Assembly: GCA_947489705.1 (NCBI GenBank) | Contig: CANLEQ010000023.1 | Coordinates: 1 to 57,936 of the forward strand | Direction: 5' to 3' | Length of the DNA: 57,936 bases | Source: an uncultured Paracoccaceae bacterium | Lineage (GTDB): Bacteria > Pseudomonadota > Alphaproteobacteria > Rhodobacterales > Rhodobacteraceae | Shown here: piece by piece, positions 46,846-57,855 of the stretch | How the letters are laid out: the number at the start of each line of letters is the position of its first letter | Position numbering within the stretch: position 1 is the stretch's first letter | Notes under the pieces: generated by a model | Told to the model about the DNA's origin: nothing | Database searches by the model: none | Seen by the model: the letters and a program-made list of their open reading frames with translations, nothing else | Made by a program: the position numbers and the translations under genes

Positions 46846-48597
46846 ATGACCCTTCCTCCGCTGTCGCGCTACCTGCCGATCCTCGACTGGGGACGGCGCT
46901 ACGACCGGTCGACCTTCACCGGCGACATGGTCGCCGCGGTGATCGTCACGATCATGCTGATCCCGCAATCGCTGGCCTACGCACTTCTGGCAGGCATGCC
47001 GCCGGAGGCCGGGATCTACGCCTCGATCGCGCCGATCGTGCTCTACGCAGTCTTCGGAACCTCCCGCGCGCTGGCAGTGGGCCCCGTCGCGGTCGTTTCG
47101 CTGATGACGGCGGCCGCGGTGGGCAATGTCGCGGCCAGCGGCACGGCGGGCTATGTGGCCGCCGCGCTGACGTTGGCCTTCCTGTCCGGCGCCTTGCTAC
47201 TGGCACTGGGGCTGTTCCGCCTGGGCTTTCTCGCCAACTTCCTGTCGCACCCGGTGATCGCGGGCTTCATCACCGCGAGCGGCATCCTGATCGCGGCGAG
47301 CCAGCTGCGCCACATCCTGGGCATCCAGGGCGAGGGCCACACGCTGATCGAGATCCTCGCCGGCATGTTTACGCATCTGGGCGAGACCAACCTCGTGACC
47401 GTGGTCATCGGAGTCTCGGCCACAGCTTTCCTGTTTTGGGTTCGCAGAGGGCTGAAGCCATTGCTCCGCCGCCTCGGGCTGGGGCCGCGCATGGCCGATA
47501 TCGGTGCCAAGACCGGACCCGTTCTGGCCATCGTCGCCACCACTCTCGCGGTCTGGGTCTTTGATCTGAGCGAGCGTGGCGTGGCCATTGTCGGCGAGGT
47601 GCCCCAAAGCCTTCCGCCGCTGACGCTCCCGTCATTCTCGCCCGATCTGCTCTCACAACTCTTCGTGCCCGCGCTGCTGATCTCGATCATCGGCTTCGTC
47701 GAAAGCATCTCGGTCGCGCAGACGCTGGCGGCCAAGAAGCGCCAGCGCATCGACCCGGATCAGGAGCTGATCGGCCTCGGCGCCGCGAACATCGGCGCGG
47801 CCTTCACCGGAGGCTTTCCGGTCACCGGGGGCTTCTCGCGTTCGGTGGTCAACTATGACGCCGGCGCCGAGACACCCGCCGCCGGGGCGTTCACCGCCGC
47901 GGGGCTGGCGCTCGCTGCGCTGTTTCTCACGCCGTTGATCCACTCCCTGCCCAAGGCGACCTTGGCCGCGACAATCATCGTCGCTGTTCTGAGCCTCGTG
48001 GATTTCTCGATCCTGAAACGCGCCTGGAACTTCAGCCGGGCCGATTTCGCCGCCGTCTCGGTCACGATCCTGCTGACGCTCCTCCTGGGCGTCGAGGTCG
48101 GAGTGACGGCGGGTGTCGTCACGTCGGTCCTTGTGCATCTCTATAAGACCTCACGCCCGCACATGGCGGTGGTGGGCCGGGTGCCGGGGACCGAGCATTT
48201 CCGCAACGTGCTGCGCCACGAGGTTGAGACCCAGCCGCACGTGCTGTCGCTGCGATTGGACGAGAGCCTCTATTTTCCGAATGCTCGCTATCTCGAAGAC
48301 CAACTGGCAGCTTTGGCCGCTGACAAGCCGGAGCTCACCGACGTGGTGCTGATGTTCGCGGCAGTGAACGAAATCGACCTGTCGGCGCTGGAATCGCTCG
48401 AGGCGATCAACACGAGACTCAGGGACGCCGGCATCCGGTTGCACCTGAGTGAGGTGAAGGGCCCGGTGATGGACCGGCTCAAGCGCAGCCATTTCCTCGA
48501 CGAACTGACCGGCGAGGTGTTCCTCAGCCAACATGAGGCAGCCAGCGAGCTGGCGCCACAGCAGAGACAATTGGCCAATGCCAAGGAAGAACAATGA
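46846..48597 (+). CDS. SulP-family anion transporter with STAS domain
   Basis: A 583-residue transporter: about 12 membrane segments with the SulP signature (TIMLIPQSLAYALLAGMPPE, GIYASIAPIVLYAVFGTSRA, GGFPVTGGFSRSVVNYDAGA) and a C-terminal STAS domain (from ~455; VVLMFAAVNEIDLSALESLE). SulP proteins carry sulfate, bicarbonate or other anions; placed after the persulfide dioxygenase it may export sulfite or sulfate. It starts 72 bases behind the dioxygenase and probably shares its transcript. Confidence 0.92.
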   Translation: MTLPPLSRYLPILDWGRRYDRSTFTGDMVAAVIVTIMLIPQSLAYALLAGMPPEAGIYASIAPIVLYAVFGTSRALAVGPVAVVSLMTAAAVGNVAASGTAGYVAAALTLAFLSGALLLALGLFRLGFLANFLSHPVIAGFITASGILIAASQLRHILGIQGEGHTLIEILAGMFTHLGETNLVTVVIGVSATAFLFWVRRGLKPLLRRLGLGPRMADIGAKTGPVLAIVATTLAVWVFDLSERGVAIVGEVPQSLPPLTLPSFSPDLLSQLFVPALLISIIGFVESISVAQTLAAKKRQRIDPDQELIGLGAANIGAAFTGGFPVTGGFSRSVVNYDAGAETPAAGAFTAAGLALAALFLTPLIHSLPKATLAATIIVAVLSLVDFSILKRAWNFSRADFAAVSVTILLTLLLGVEVGVTAGVVTSVLVHLYKTSRPHMAVVGRVPGTEHFRNVLRHEVETQPHVLSLRLDESLYFPNARYLEDQLAALAADKPELTDVVLMFAAVNEIDLSALESLEAINTRLRDAGIRLHLSEVKGPVMDRLKRSHFLDELTGEVFLSQHEAASELAPQQRQLANAKEEQ

Positions 48598-48934
48598 TAT
48601 CAGTCAGCGAGTATTGAGATCTGGACGGGGTCATGACCGCGAAGCTTGCTGTTGATGGCCAGGTTGAACAACGTGAGATCGCGCAGATTCTCCGATAGTT
48701 CGAGCCGCGCGGATCGCCCAGACCTGCTTCGGCTGTCCAACGCCGGGGGTGCTTCTGACCTGGGCGGCCTCGGGGTGTGTAAAGCCAGGAGTTTCAGGCG
48801 AGGGCGGCTGGGCACTTGTCTCTGCTGCCCGAGAGATCGGCGATCAAGGAGGTGCTGAGCGACTACGCGGTGATGCGGGAGCAGACGCGCCTGTGTTATC
48901 GTCCTTGATTAGAAGCGGAATCGCAGCTTCAAGG
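48598..48934. other. Junction between sulfur and metal modules
   Basis: About 340 bases without an intact gene. It contains the remnant of a tyrosine recombinase (48600-48728). The rest has no supported gene. Confidence 0.6.
48600..48728 (-). pseudogene. Fragment of a tyrosine recombinase/integrase
   Basis: The minus strand encodes LRDLTLFNLAINSKLRGHDP preceded by ARLELSEN. This matches the N-terminal part of a common proteobacterial phage-integrase-like family (consensus ...ALFNLAIDSKLRGCDLV...). Upstream and downstream parts are missing. It marks an old recombination event at the edge of the metal island. Confidence 0.6.
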
Positions 48935-49414
48935 TCACGCAGCAGCGTAGCTGGTGAAAACTTCGGTCGATCCATCGCCTCGGATGAGGAACACGTCGTA
49001 GGCCTCGCGCTCACGTTCCGGCCCCATCCCGGGCGAACCATAGGGCATACCCGGCACTGCGAGGCCAATAGCGTCAAGGCGTTCCTCCAGAAGACGGCGA
49101 ATGTCGGCAACAGGCACGTGGCCTTCGATCATGTAGCCATCCACGCGGCCCGTATGGCAGGAAGCCATCTCCTGCGCGATGCCGTTGTCGAGCTTGTAGC
49201 GCATCAGAAGCGTCCCGGCGCTCGCCTCCGTCGTGACGACGAAGCCGTCGTTTTCGAGGATCTCGATCCATGCTGAGCAGCAGCTGCAGTTGGGGTCCTT
49301 CATCACGTGGATCGCCGGTTCGGTGCCTTGCGCCAAGGCACTGAGGGGCGATGCAGCCAATAGTGCCGTCGCTCCGACGAGGGTCTTTCGGCGAGAAATA
49401 GTATCGAGCCTCAT
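48935..49414 (-). CDS. DUF411 metal-binding protein with Tat signal
   Basis: 159 residues starting at 49414 (RBS AGAAAGGAA): a twin-arginine-type signal (RRKTLVGATALLAASPLSAL) and the DUF411 domain with the CSCCSAW metal-binding motif (Cys43, 45, 46) and a later SCHTG Cys. DUF411 (CopG-like) proteins are periplasmic copper-binding partners of copper ATPases. It lies 38 bases behind the ATPase in the same direction. Confidence 0.88.
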   Translation of the reverse strand: MRLDTISRRKTLVGATALLAASPLSALAQGTEPAIHVMKDPNCSCCSAWIEILENDGFVVTTEASAGTLLMRYKLDNGIAQEMASCHTGRVDGYMIEGHVPVADIRRLLEERLDAIGLAVPGMPYGSPGMGPEREREAYDVFLIRGDGSTEVFTSYAAA

Positions 49415-49452
49415 TTGGGTTTCCTTTCTGATTGGTGTGGTGTGCTGTCGGG

Positions 49453-51786
<2,334 letters not shown>

Positions 51787-51853
51787 GGTCTGCCAGCCTT
51801 TCGAACTCTTGTTTCAGCTTGCGGCATCCAGCCGTTGGAAGCTCAAGCCCTTT

Positions 51854-53164
51854 TCAATGGTGGTCGTAAGCATCTTCCGGGGCGGGATTGCGTGCGAGGA
51901 AGATCCCAACGAACAGGAACACCAGCGCCATGCCGATCGCACCCAGGACGACGATCAAGGGGTCGGACTGCCACTTCATCCCGGAAAAGGCGGCCAGGAC
52001 CACGGAATCGAAGGCGATTGCCGTCAGCAACACCCAGCCCCGAGCGCCGATTTCCTCGCGCAGATGCCGGAACACGCCGAAGTGGATGATCATGTCCATC
52101 ACCAGATAGAAGAAGGCCCCGAGCGAAGCGATGCGGCTGAGGTCGAAGAAAATTGTCAGGAATCCTGCGATTACGACGGTGTAGACGAGCGTGTGGTCCT
52201 TGATTGCGCCCGGCATCCCGAAATGACTGTGCGGGATCATCTTCATGTCGGTCAGCATCGCCAGCATCCGCGAGACCGCGAACACGCTGGCGATCAGACC
52301 AGACGCCGTGGCCACCAGCGCCAGCGCCACGGTCAGGTAAAAGCCGGTCTGACCGAGAGAGGGCTGGGCCGCTTCGGCCAGCGCATAGTCCTTCGCCGCC
52401 ACGATGCGGTCGAGCGGCAGGCTGGAGCCGACCGCGAAGGCCACCAGCAGATAGACGACGACGCAGATGGCAATCGACCAGATGATGGCCCGGCCCACAT
52501 TGCGGTGCGGGTCGGTGACCTCTGCGCCGCTGTTGGTGATGGTCGTGAAGCCCTTGAAGGCCAGGATCGACAGCGCTACCGACGCCACGAAGCCAGTGGC
52601 GCCCATGTCTCCACCCGTCGCCTCGAACGAGATGCCGCTCGCCCAGAGGCCGGCTGTCCCGAACAGCGCGATGCCGCCCACCTTGAGTACGGCCATGACG
52701 ATGGAGAACAGCCCGACGGACCGGTTGCCAGAGACGTTCACGAGATAGGCGAAGACGATCAGCCCCACGCCGAGGACCGGCACGAGAACGCTGTCCGGAT
52801 CGCCGCCGAAGGCTCGCAGGGTGTAGGTTCCGAAGGTGCGCGCGACGAGGCTTTCGTTGATGACCATCGATAGCGCCATCAGGAGAGCGGCGCCCGCCGC
52901 GACTGTCGTCGGTCCGTAGGCTTTCTTCAGGATCATCCCGATGCCGCCCGCAGACGGGTATGCGTTCGACATCTTGATGTAGGTGTAGGCGCTGAAGGCT
53001 GTCACGATGGCGCCGACGACAAACGAGAGCGGGAAGAGAGGCCCGGCCAATTCGGCGATCTGCCCGGTCAGCGCGAAGATGCCCGCGCCGATCATCACGC
53101 CGGTGCCCATGGCGACCGCGCCAGGCAGGGTGATGCTGTTCTTCTGGTACTCGCTTCCCGTCAT
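51854..53164 (-). CDS. APC-superfamily permease
   Basis: 436 residues with 12 membrane segments and the amino-acid/polyamine/organocation family start (ITLPGAVAMGTGVMIGAGIF). ITNSGAEVTDPHRNVGRAII in the middle resembles the family signature of YjeH/cationic amino-acid types. The substrate is unknown. Coupled to the TVP38 gene (ATGA overlap) and 67 bases upstream of the copper ATPase. Confidence 0.88.
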   Translation of the reverse strand: MTGSEYQKNSITLPGAVAMGTGVMIGAGIFALTGQIAELAGPLFPLSFVVGAIVTAFSAYTYIKMSNAYPSAGGIGMILKKAYGPTTVAAGAALLMALSMVINESLVARTFGTYTLRAFGGDPDSVLVPVLGVGLIVFAYLVNVSGNRSVGLFSIVMAVLKVGGIALFGTAGLWASGISFEATGGDMGATGFVASVALSILAFKGFTTITNSGAEVTDPHRNVGRAIIWSIAICVVVYLLVAFAVGSSLPLDRIVAAKDYALAEAAQPSLGQTGFYLTVALALVATASGLIASVFAVSRMLAMLTDMKMIPHSHFGMPGAIKDHTLVYTVVIAGFLTIFFDLSRIASLGAFFYLVMDMIIHFGVFRHLREEIGARGWVLLTAIAFDSVVLAAFSGMKWQSDPLIVVLGAIGMALVFLFVGIFLARNPAPEDAYDHH

Positions 53165-53835
53165 GGATTTCCCTTCTCAGGCCTCTTCCTCATGGCCACC
53201 CAGAGCAGCGGCAGACCCGTCACTAGGCCGAGGCCAAGTACTGCCCATGTCGCCCGGCCCAGATCTCCGCTGACCGCCTCGCCGCCGAAATGCGCCAGCA
53301 GGAAGCTTGCCGGGACGATGCCGGCCAGTGTTGCAAGTGCGAAACGCCAGGCATGCAGTCGGCTGAGCCCAGCGGCGTAGCTGATCATGTCGAAAGAGAC
53401 GAAGGGCATCAGCCGGCTGGCAAAGACCGTCGCCGTCAACGCGGTTTGCGAGCCGAGGAGGCCGGCATCGACGCGATTGCCGAACACCCGCCGCAGGACG
53501 TCATGCCCCAGAACCCGCGCGAGGCCGAATGCGATCAGCGCCCCGAGCTCCGCGCCGATCACGACCTGCACCGTACCCCAGAGATGTCCGTAGGCCGCTC
53601 CCGCCGCCAGCGCGATGGGTGCACTCGGGATCGGGCTGGCCACTACCGCGACGGTCATGAGCGTGACGATCAGGACCGGGCCCCAGAGACCCGCACGCGC
53701 CACCAGCGTTTCCAGACGTTCGCCGTCCAGAAGTCCGCGAGCCTCGGCGAACACCGAGGGCGCGACCAACCAGACGCCGAGCAGGACGATCCCGAAGATC
53801 GTAAGGCCCGCGAGAATGGCGACGCGCAGGCTCAT
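53161..53835 (-). CDS. TVP38/TMEM64 (DedA-like) membrane protein
   Basis: A 224-residue membrane protein: LAGLTIFGIVLLGVWLVAPS, VLIVTLMTVAVVASPIPSAP, LAAGAAYGHLWGTVQVVIGA and the family motif FASRLMPFVSFDMISYAAGL. Members are lipid or other small-molecule scramblases/transporters in the inner membrane, often found next to mercury and copper genes. The start at ATG 53835 lies behind the DUF302 stop. Confidence 0.88.
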   Translation of the reverse strand: MSLRVAILAGLTIFGIVLLGVWLVAPSVFAEARGLLDGERLETLVARAGLWGPVLIVTLMTVAVVASPIPSAPIALAAGAAYGHLWGTVQVVIGAELGALIAFGLARVLGHDVLRRVFGNRVDAGLLGSQTALTATVFASRLMPFVSFDMISYAAGLSRLHAWRFALATLAGIVPASFLLAHFGGEAVSGDLGRATWAVLGLGLVTGLPLLWVAMRKRPEKGNP

Positions 53836-53836
53836 C

Positions 53837-54223
53837 TCAGATCGCCTCGACGGCCTTCGCCAGAAGGTCGCGGACATCGCCCGCCACGGCCGTCAGTTCA
53901 GCGTTCTCGATCGCTTGCATCGACGCCACCGGATCGATGGCGCTGACCTCTACGCCGCCCTCGACCTCGCGCAGAATGACATTGCAGGGCAGCATCGCGC
54001 CCACCCGCGGCTCGATCCCGATGGCCTGATACGCCATCTTTGGGTTGCAGGCCCCGAGGATGCGATAGGCCGGCATCTCGACATCCAACTTCTTTTTCAT
54101 CGTCGCTTTGACGTCGATCTCGGTCAGGACGCCAAAGCCATTATCAGCAAGCGCCTTTCGCGCCCGAGCGTCGACGTCGTCGATACCCGCGTCGGGGATA
54201 ATTCGATTGATCGTGTAGGCCAT
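53837..54223 (-). CDS. DUF302 protein
   Basis: 128 residues with the DUF302 fold (ARARKALADNGFGVLTEIDV, AYRILGACNPKMAYQAIGIE, VGAMLPCNVILREVEGGVEV). The GACNP and LPCNV cysteines are characteristic. Function unknown; often encoded in copper and heavy-metal islands. One base before the TVP38 start and 12 bases behind the small membrane gene. Confidence 0.9.
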   Translation of the reverse strand: MAYTINRIIPDAGIDDVDARARKALADNGFGVLTEIDVKATMKKKLDVEMPAYRILGACNPKMAYQAIGIEPRVGAMLPCNVILREVEGGVEVSAIDPVASMQAIENAELTAVAGDVRDLLAKAVEAI

Positions 54224-54235
54224 TGCGAACTCCTT

Positions 54236-54364
54236 TCATTTACGAAGATATTTTATCAGCGCTGCTATGATCAAAACAATGAGCGCCAAGCAAAGCAGAC
54301 CGAACAGCCAGCCAAACCCCATCCCGAAACCCATTCCGGGGCCCATATCATTCCAGTTCATCAT
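54236..54364 (-). CDS. 42-residue single-span membrane peptide
   Basis: A short gene with a strong AAGGAGG ribosome binding site. The protein begins MMNWNDMGPGMGFGMGFGWL and continues into one hydrophobic helix (FGLLCLALIVLIIAALIKY) with a basic end. Met/Gly-rich N-terminus suggests copper affinity, as found in small membrane proteins beside multicopper oxidases. Transcribed with DUF302; no family name known to me. Confidence 0.75.
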   Translation of the reverse strand: MMNWNDMGPGMGFGMGFGWLFGLLCLALIVLIIAALIKYLRK

Positions 54365-54485
54365 CTCATCCTCCTTGTTTCCTGCTGAGTGGTGCGCCCT
54401 GCAACCGGCCCTTGCGACAACATCGCGCAGAACAACACGGCACGGAGCCAGTGTCCGGGCGCTCCATCCGAACGCCCCGCCCCAA

Positions 54486-56039
54486 TTAAACCGACGCTGT
54501 GACCGCGAGTTCAGTCATCATGCCGGTCGCCAAATGCGGCATGTGATGGCAATGCAGCATCCAGCTCGCGGCCTCGCCGGCGTCCAGGGCGACGTCGACC
54601 ATCGACATTGGCGGCACGTGAACCGTGTCTCGAAGTGCGCCGGCAACGCGTCGCCCGTTCAACCCGACGACCTGGAACACATGACCATGCAGATGCATCG
54701 GGTGGGCCATCATCGACATATTGTGGAATGACAGCACGACTCGCTCGCCGCTGCGCGCGATGATCGGCTGGTGCTGTCCCCAGACGGCCCCGTTGATCGT
54801 CCAGACGTAAGGCTGCATCGAGCCGCCCAGCATCAGCATCTGGCTGCGATCCACCGGCCGATCAGGCAGGGCATCGCGGGCGATCAGGCGCGATTCCTGC
54901 GCAAGATCGGTGTCGAACGCCGGTGCCTCGGTCTCCGCCATGGCATCTAGACGTCGGACATCGGCACCCTGCGTGGCGAGGATCAGGCCAGTGCGCTCCC
55001 GCGCGCCTTCCCGCAGTGCGAGGATCGGCCAGGCGCCGCCTTCGTTCGGCAGGTCGATCTCGATGTCCAGGCGCTGGCCCATCGCCAGCCCGAACCGCGT
55101 GCCAGCGAGAGGCTGGACGGCGTGCCCGTCTACCGCGACCAGCCGCGCCTCTGCACCGCCGGTCTCGATCCAGAACACCGTCGCCGCGGCGGCGTTGATG
55201 ACCCGAAGCCGGATACGGCCACCGCGCTCGACCTGGACCACCTCCGGGTCCGACAGGGTCCGGTCATTGGCGAGATAGGCGTCCCAGTCATAGTCGTTCA
55301 GGTCCATGGCCATGCCGCCCATCTGGCCGCCCATACCCATCATCCCGCCCATTCCGGGCATGTTGCCCATCGGCATGCCGCCCGTGGCGCCATGGCCCAT
55401 GGCCCCGTGATCCATGCCCTGCATCGCCCCCATCCCTCCCATGGCAGCGCCCTGATCGGGCAATGCACCGGCACCATGGCCCGCGCCGTGCCCGCCGCCA
55501 TGACCTGCGCCGATCTCGGCCAGAACCTCCTCGGGGGCCTTGAAGGAGAAGTCATGAAGGAACATCACGACCTCCTGCCGGTCGGCCGCCAGATGCTCCT
55601 GCGAGCGCACGATCAGCGGCGCGGCGAGCAACTGCATCTCCTGCGTCGGCACATGGCTGTGCATCCAGTGGGTGCCCGGCAGCGCCTCGAAGTCGTAGGA
55701 TCGGGTCTCACCGGGGGCGAGAAGGGGCATCGGCATGTCCGGCACGCCGTCCTGCGCATTTGGCGGGATCTGGCCGTGCCAGTGGATGATGGTGCCGACA
55801 TCGAGATCGTTGGTCAGATCGACCCGGAACCTCTGGCCGGGGTCGAGGATCAGTCCCTGACCGCCGGGGCCGGCAAGCCCGAAGACCGTGGCAGCGCGAC
55901 CGTCGATGTCGAGCGTGCGCGTCGCAGCGGAGAGGCTGATCGGTGCCACCGCCTGCGCAAAGGCGATGCGGGGCATCTGTGCAGCGCCAATGGCGGCCGC
56001 ACTTGCGGCAAGAAAGCCGCGTCTTGAAAGCGTGTTCAT
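54486..56039 (-). CDS. Periplasmic multicopper oxidase (CopA/CueO-like, Met-rich)
   Basis: 517 residues: Tat signal (SRRGFLAASAAAIGAAQMPR), three cupredoxin domains with all copper motifs (IHWHG 85-89, HWMHSHV 124-130, HPMHLHGHVFQV, and HCHHMPHLATGM at the end). A Met/Gly/His-rich insert lies at ~170-240 (MGGMGAMQGMDHGAMGHGA). It oxidises Cu(I) to less toxic Cu(II) in the periplasm. Full length. About 70 bases behind the small secreted protein and 120 ahead of the membrane peptide. Confidence 0.95.
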   Translation of the reverse strand: MNTLSRRGFLAASAAAIGAAQMPRIAFAQAVAPISLSAATRTLDIDGRAATVFGLAGPGGQGLILDPGQRFRVDLTNDLDVGTIIHWHGQIPPNAQDGVPDMPMPLLAPGETRSYDFEALPGTHWMHSHVPTQEMQLLAAPLIVRSQEHLAADRQEVVMFLHDFSFKAPEEVLAEIGAGHGGGHGAGHGAGALPDQGAAMGGMGAMQGMDHGAMGHGATGGMPMGNMPGMGGMMGMGGQMGGMAMDLNDYDWDAYLANDRTLSDPEVVQVERGGRIRLRVINAAAATVFWIETGGAEARLVAVDGHAVQPLAGTRFGLAMGQRLDIEIDLPNEGGAWPILALREGARERTGLILATQGADVRRLDAMAETEAPAFDTDLAQESRLIARDALPDRPVDRSQMLMLGGSMQPYVWTINGAVWGQHQPIIARSGERVVLSFHNMSMMAHPMHLHGHVFQVVGLNGRRVAGALRDTVHVPPMSMVDVALDAGEAASWMLHCHHMPHLATGMMTELAVTASV

Positions 56040-56111
56040 TGTCGTCTCCTCGGGACTTATGTCCCGTTCATCAATACCGATGGGACGCCGCGGGCGTCGG
56101 CCCGGGCGCGC

Positions 56112-56510
56112 TCAGAGGAGACGGAGTTTGGGAGGGCGTTCGTTCAGTCCCGGCGCACGGCTGACGTGGATTGCCTCGGACGCGACGTCATGACTTGCGG
56201 CGCCGTGGGCGTGCCCGGCTTCGCCGCCTGCCGACGTCAGAAAGGCCGAGAGGCCTGCGCAGACGAACTCGCACATCTCGGCATCGGCCGATCCACACTG
56301 CTCTCCAGCGTCACAGTCGAGGCCCGCAATGGCCGGAGCGTGCATCATATCGGCGACATGCATCGAGTGATCCACACCGGAATTCATGCTCATGCGTGTC
56401 GCATGCGCGGAGGTCACCGTCGTCACCACGGTGATCGCGAGTATGGCAAGCATGGTGACGACACGTGCGAGCATGCTGCAAAGATAGGCATTGCTCACGA
56501 GAATGTCCAT
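56112..56510 (-). CDS. Small secreted Cys/His/Met-rich protein
   Basis: 132 residues starting at 56510: a membrane segment or signal (VVTMLAILAITVVTTVTSAH), then His/Met-rich (MSMNSGVDHSMHVADMMHA) and Cys-rich (DCDAGEQCGSADAEMCEFVC) sequence, which suggests metal binding. Met at 56474 is an alternative start. I do not recognise a family. First gene of the leftward copper operon, just ahead of the multicopper oxidase. Confidence 0.65.
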   Translation of the reverse strand: MDILVSNAYLCSMLARVVTMLAILAITVVTTVTSAHATRMSMNSGVDHSMHVADMMHAPAIAGLDCDAGEQCGSADAEMCEFVCAGLSAFLTSAGGEAGHAHGAASHDVASEAIHVSRAPGLNERPPKLRLL

Positions 56511-56591
56511 TGTCGCAGGCGCCTCGCCGCTGGCACAACGTGGTCTCGACCAAACGCGAATGTTATTCCGCAGTGATCGGGGACAGACGTC

Positions 56592-57053
56592 TTGAAAAAA
56601 GCTCTCCGAAATACTGTCGGGATCGGTCTGGTCGTCGGAGGTGTGATCCTCGCGGTCTTTGCCGGCTGGCGTTATGCCGGTACCGCATCCACCGCCGTGG
56701 CGTCGGCGGACATCATCGCGCAAGGACGCCAGATCTATGCGGATCAGTGCGCCGCCTGCCACGGCGCGGACCTGGAGGGCCAGCCGGACTGGCGCTCGCC
56801 GCTTCCGTCCGGCCGGTTGCCCGCACCGCCGCACGACGAAAGCGGCCACACATGGCACCATCCCGACGAGGTCCTGTTCCGCATCGTCAAGGAAGGCACC
56901 GCCGCCATCGTGGGGGGCGGGTACGAGAGCGACATGCCCGGCTTCGCAGACGTACTGAGCGATGCGGAGATCCGTGCCGTTCTCGACTACATCAAGAGCA
57001 CATGGCCAGAGCGCGAGCGCAGCTATCAGTTGGAAGTCTCGCGCTCCGGATGA
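56592..57053 (+). CDS. Membrane-anchored c-type cytochrome
   Basis: A 153-residue protein starting at TTG 56592: N-terminal membrane anchor (GIGLVVGGVILAVFAGWRYA) and a single-haem cytochrome c domain with CAACH (Cys53, Cys56, His57) and an axial Met in SDMPGFADVL. It is divergent from the copper operon and may accept electrons in the periplasm, for example from the oxidase, but this is inference. Confidence 0.88.
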   Translation: MKKALRNTVGIGLVVGGVILAVFAGWRYAGTASTAVASADIIAQGRQIYADQCAACHGADLEGQPDWRSPLPSGRLPAPPHDESGHTWHHPDEVLFRIVKEGTAAIVGGGYESDMPGFADVLSDAEIRAVLDYIKSTWPERERSYQLEVSRSG

Positions 57054-57181
57054 GGGGGGCACGAAACGGAGGCCGCATCCGGTATCCTTCTCGTCCGGTT
57101 TCAAGGACAAGAAGGGCCCCTGTAACGTTACTTGGAACAACGGATTTGTAACACTGAACTTCAGTCGTAATTGGATCTTTA

Positions 57182-57568
57182 GCGGTCTTCGACCGCGACG
57201 AACCGGAGTTCGCCGCCAAGGGACTGCACCGGATTGCCGAGCCTTACCGCATTGAGACGGAGATCCGTGGCATGGGTGCCTACCAACGACTGTCCGCTCG
57301 TGACGCCCGTAGCGGACTCTTCGTCGCTGAGTTCGGAGCCTGGCTGCAGGCACAACGTCTCCGAATTTCGGCCAAGTCACGCCTCGGCGAGAAGCTGACC
57401 TACATCCATCGCCAGTGGGGCGGTCAGCAGACATTCATCGATGACGGCCGCGTCGACCCCGACGCCTACCTGAAGGCCTGCCTCGAAGCCATCTCTGCTG
57501 ACCACCCGGCGAGCAGGATTGGCTCACTGCTCCCCTGGGATCTTAAGCCGTCTGCTGATCCCGCGTGA
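57182..57568 (+). pseudogene. IS66-family transposase remnant (TnpC C-terminal part)
   Basis: The frame encodes HRIAEPYRIETEIRG, RSGLFVAEFGAWLQAQRLRI, SAKSRLGEKLTYIHRQWGGQ, FIDDGRVDPDAYLKACLEAI and IGSLLPWDL, matching the end of IS66 TnpC. The conserved block after FLDDGR (NAVERAIRP...) is deleted, so DGR joins directly to the last domain. Upstream parts are missing. Inactive remnant. Confidence 0.75.
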
Positions 57569-57855
57569 GGCGGAGACATCGCTTGCGAGGCCGAAATCCA
57601 AGAGCGTCCGTTCGTTCAATTGCGGAGAAAGCTCGCTTTGTCCGTATCGGCGGCGCTGCGACGAGGCGCAGCGAAAGGTGGGATTAGGTTCCCTGGTCCG
57701 GCGCAGCCTTCAACGACCGCTTCCGTGATCTGCGCCGCGGCGCAGAACCCTGCGTGCTGCGGCTGCGAGCGACTCCATCGTCATGCTGCAGTTGCATCGG
57801 TAAGTCGCCGAACGACCGGAAAGTCGGAGGTTTTTCGATGTGGGCCGCGGCGTGA
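57569..57855. other. Intergenic stretch without a recognisable gene
   Basis: Degenerate GC-rich DNA with no gene supported. It contains short repeated GCGGCGC/CGCGGCGCAG words also present near 43620-43650. Confidence 0.4.
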
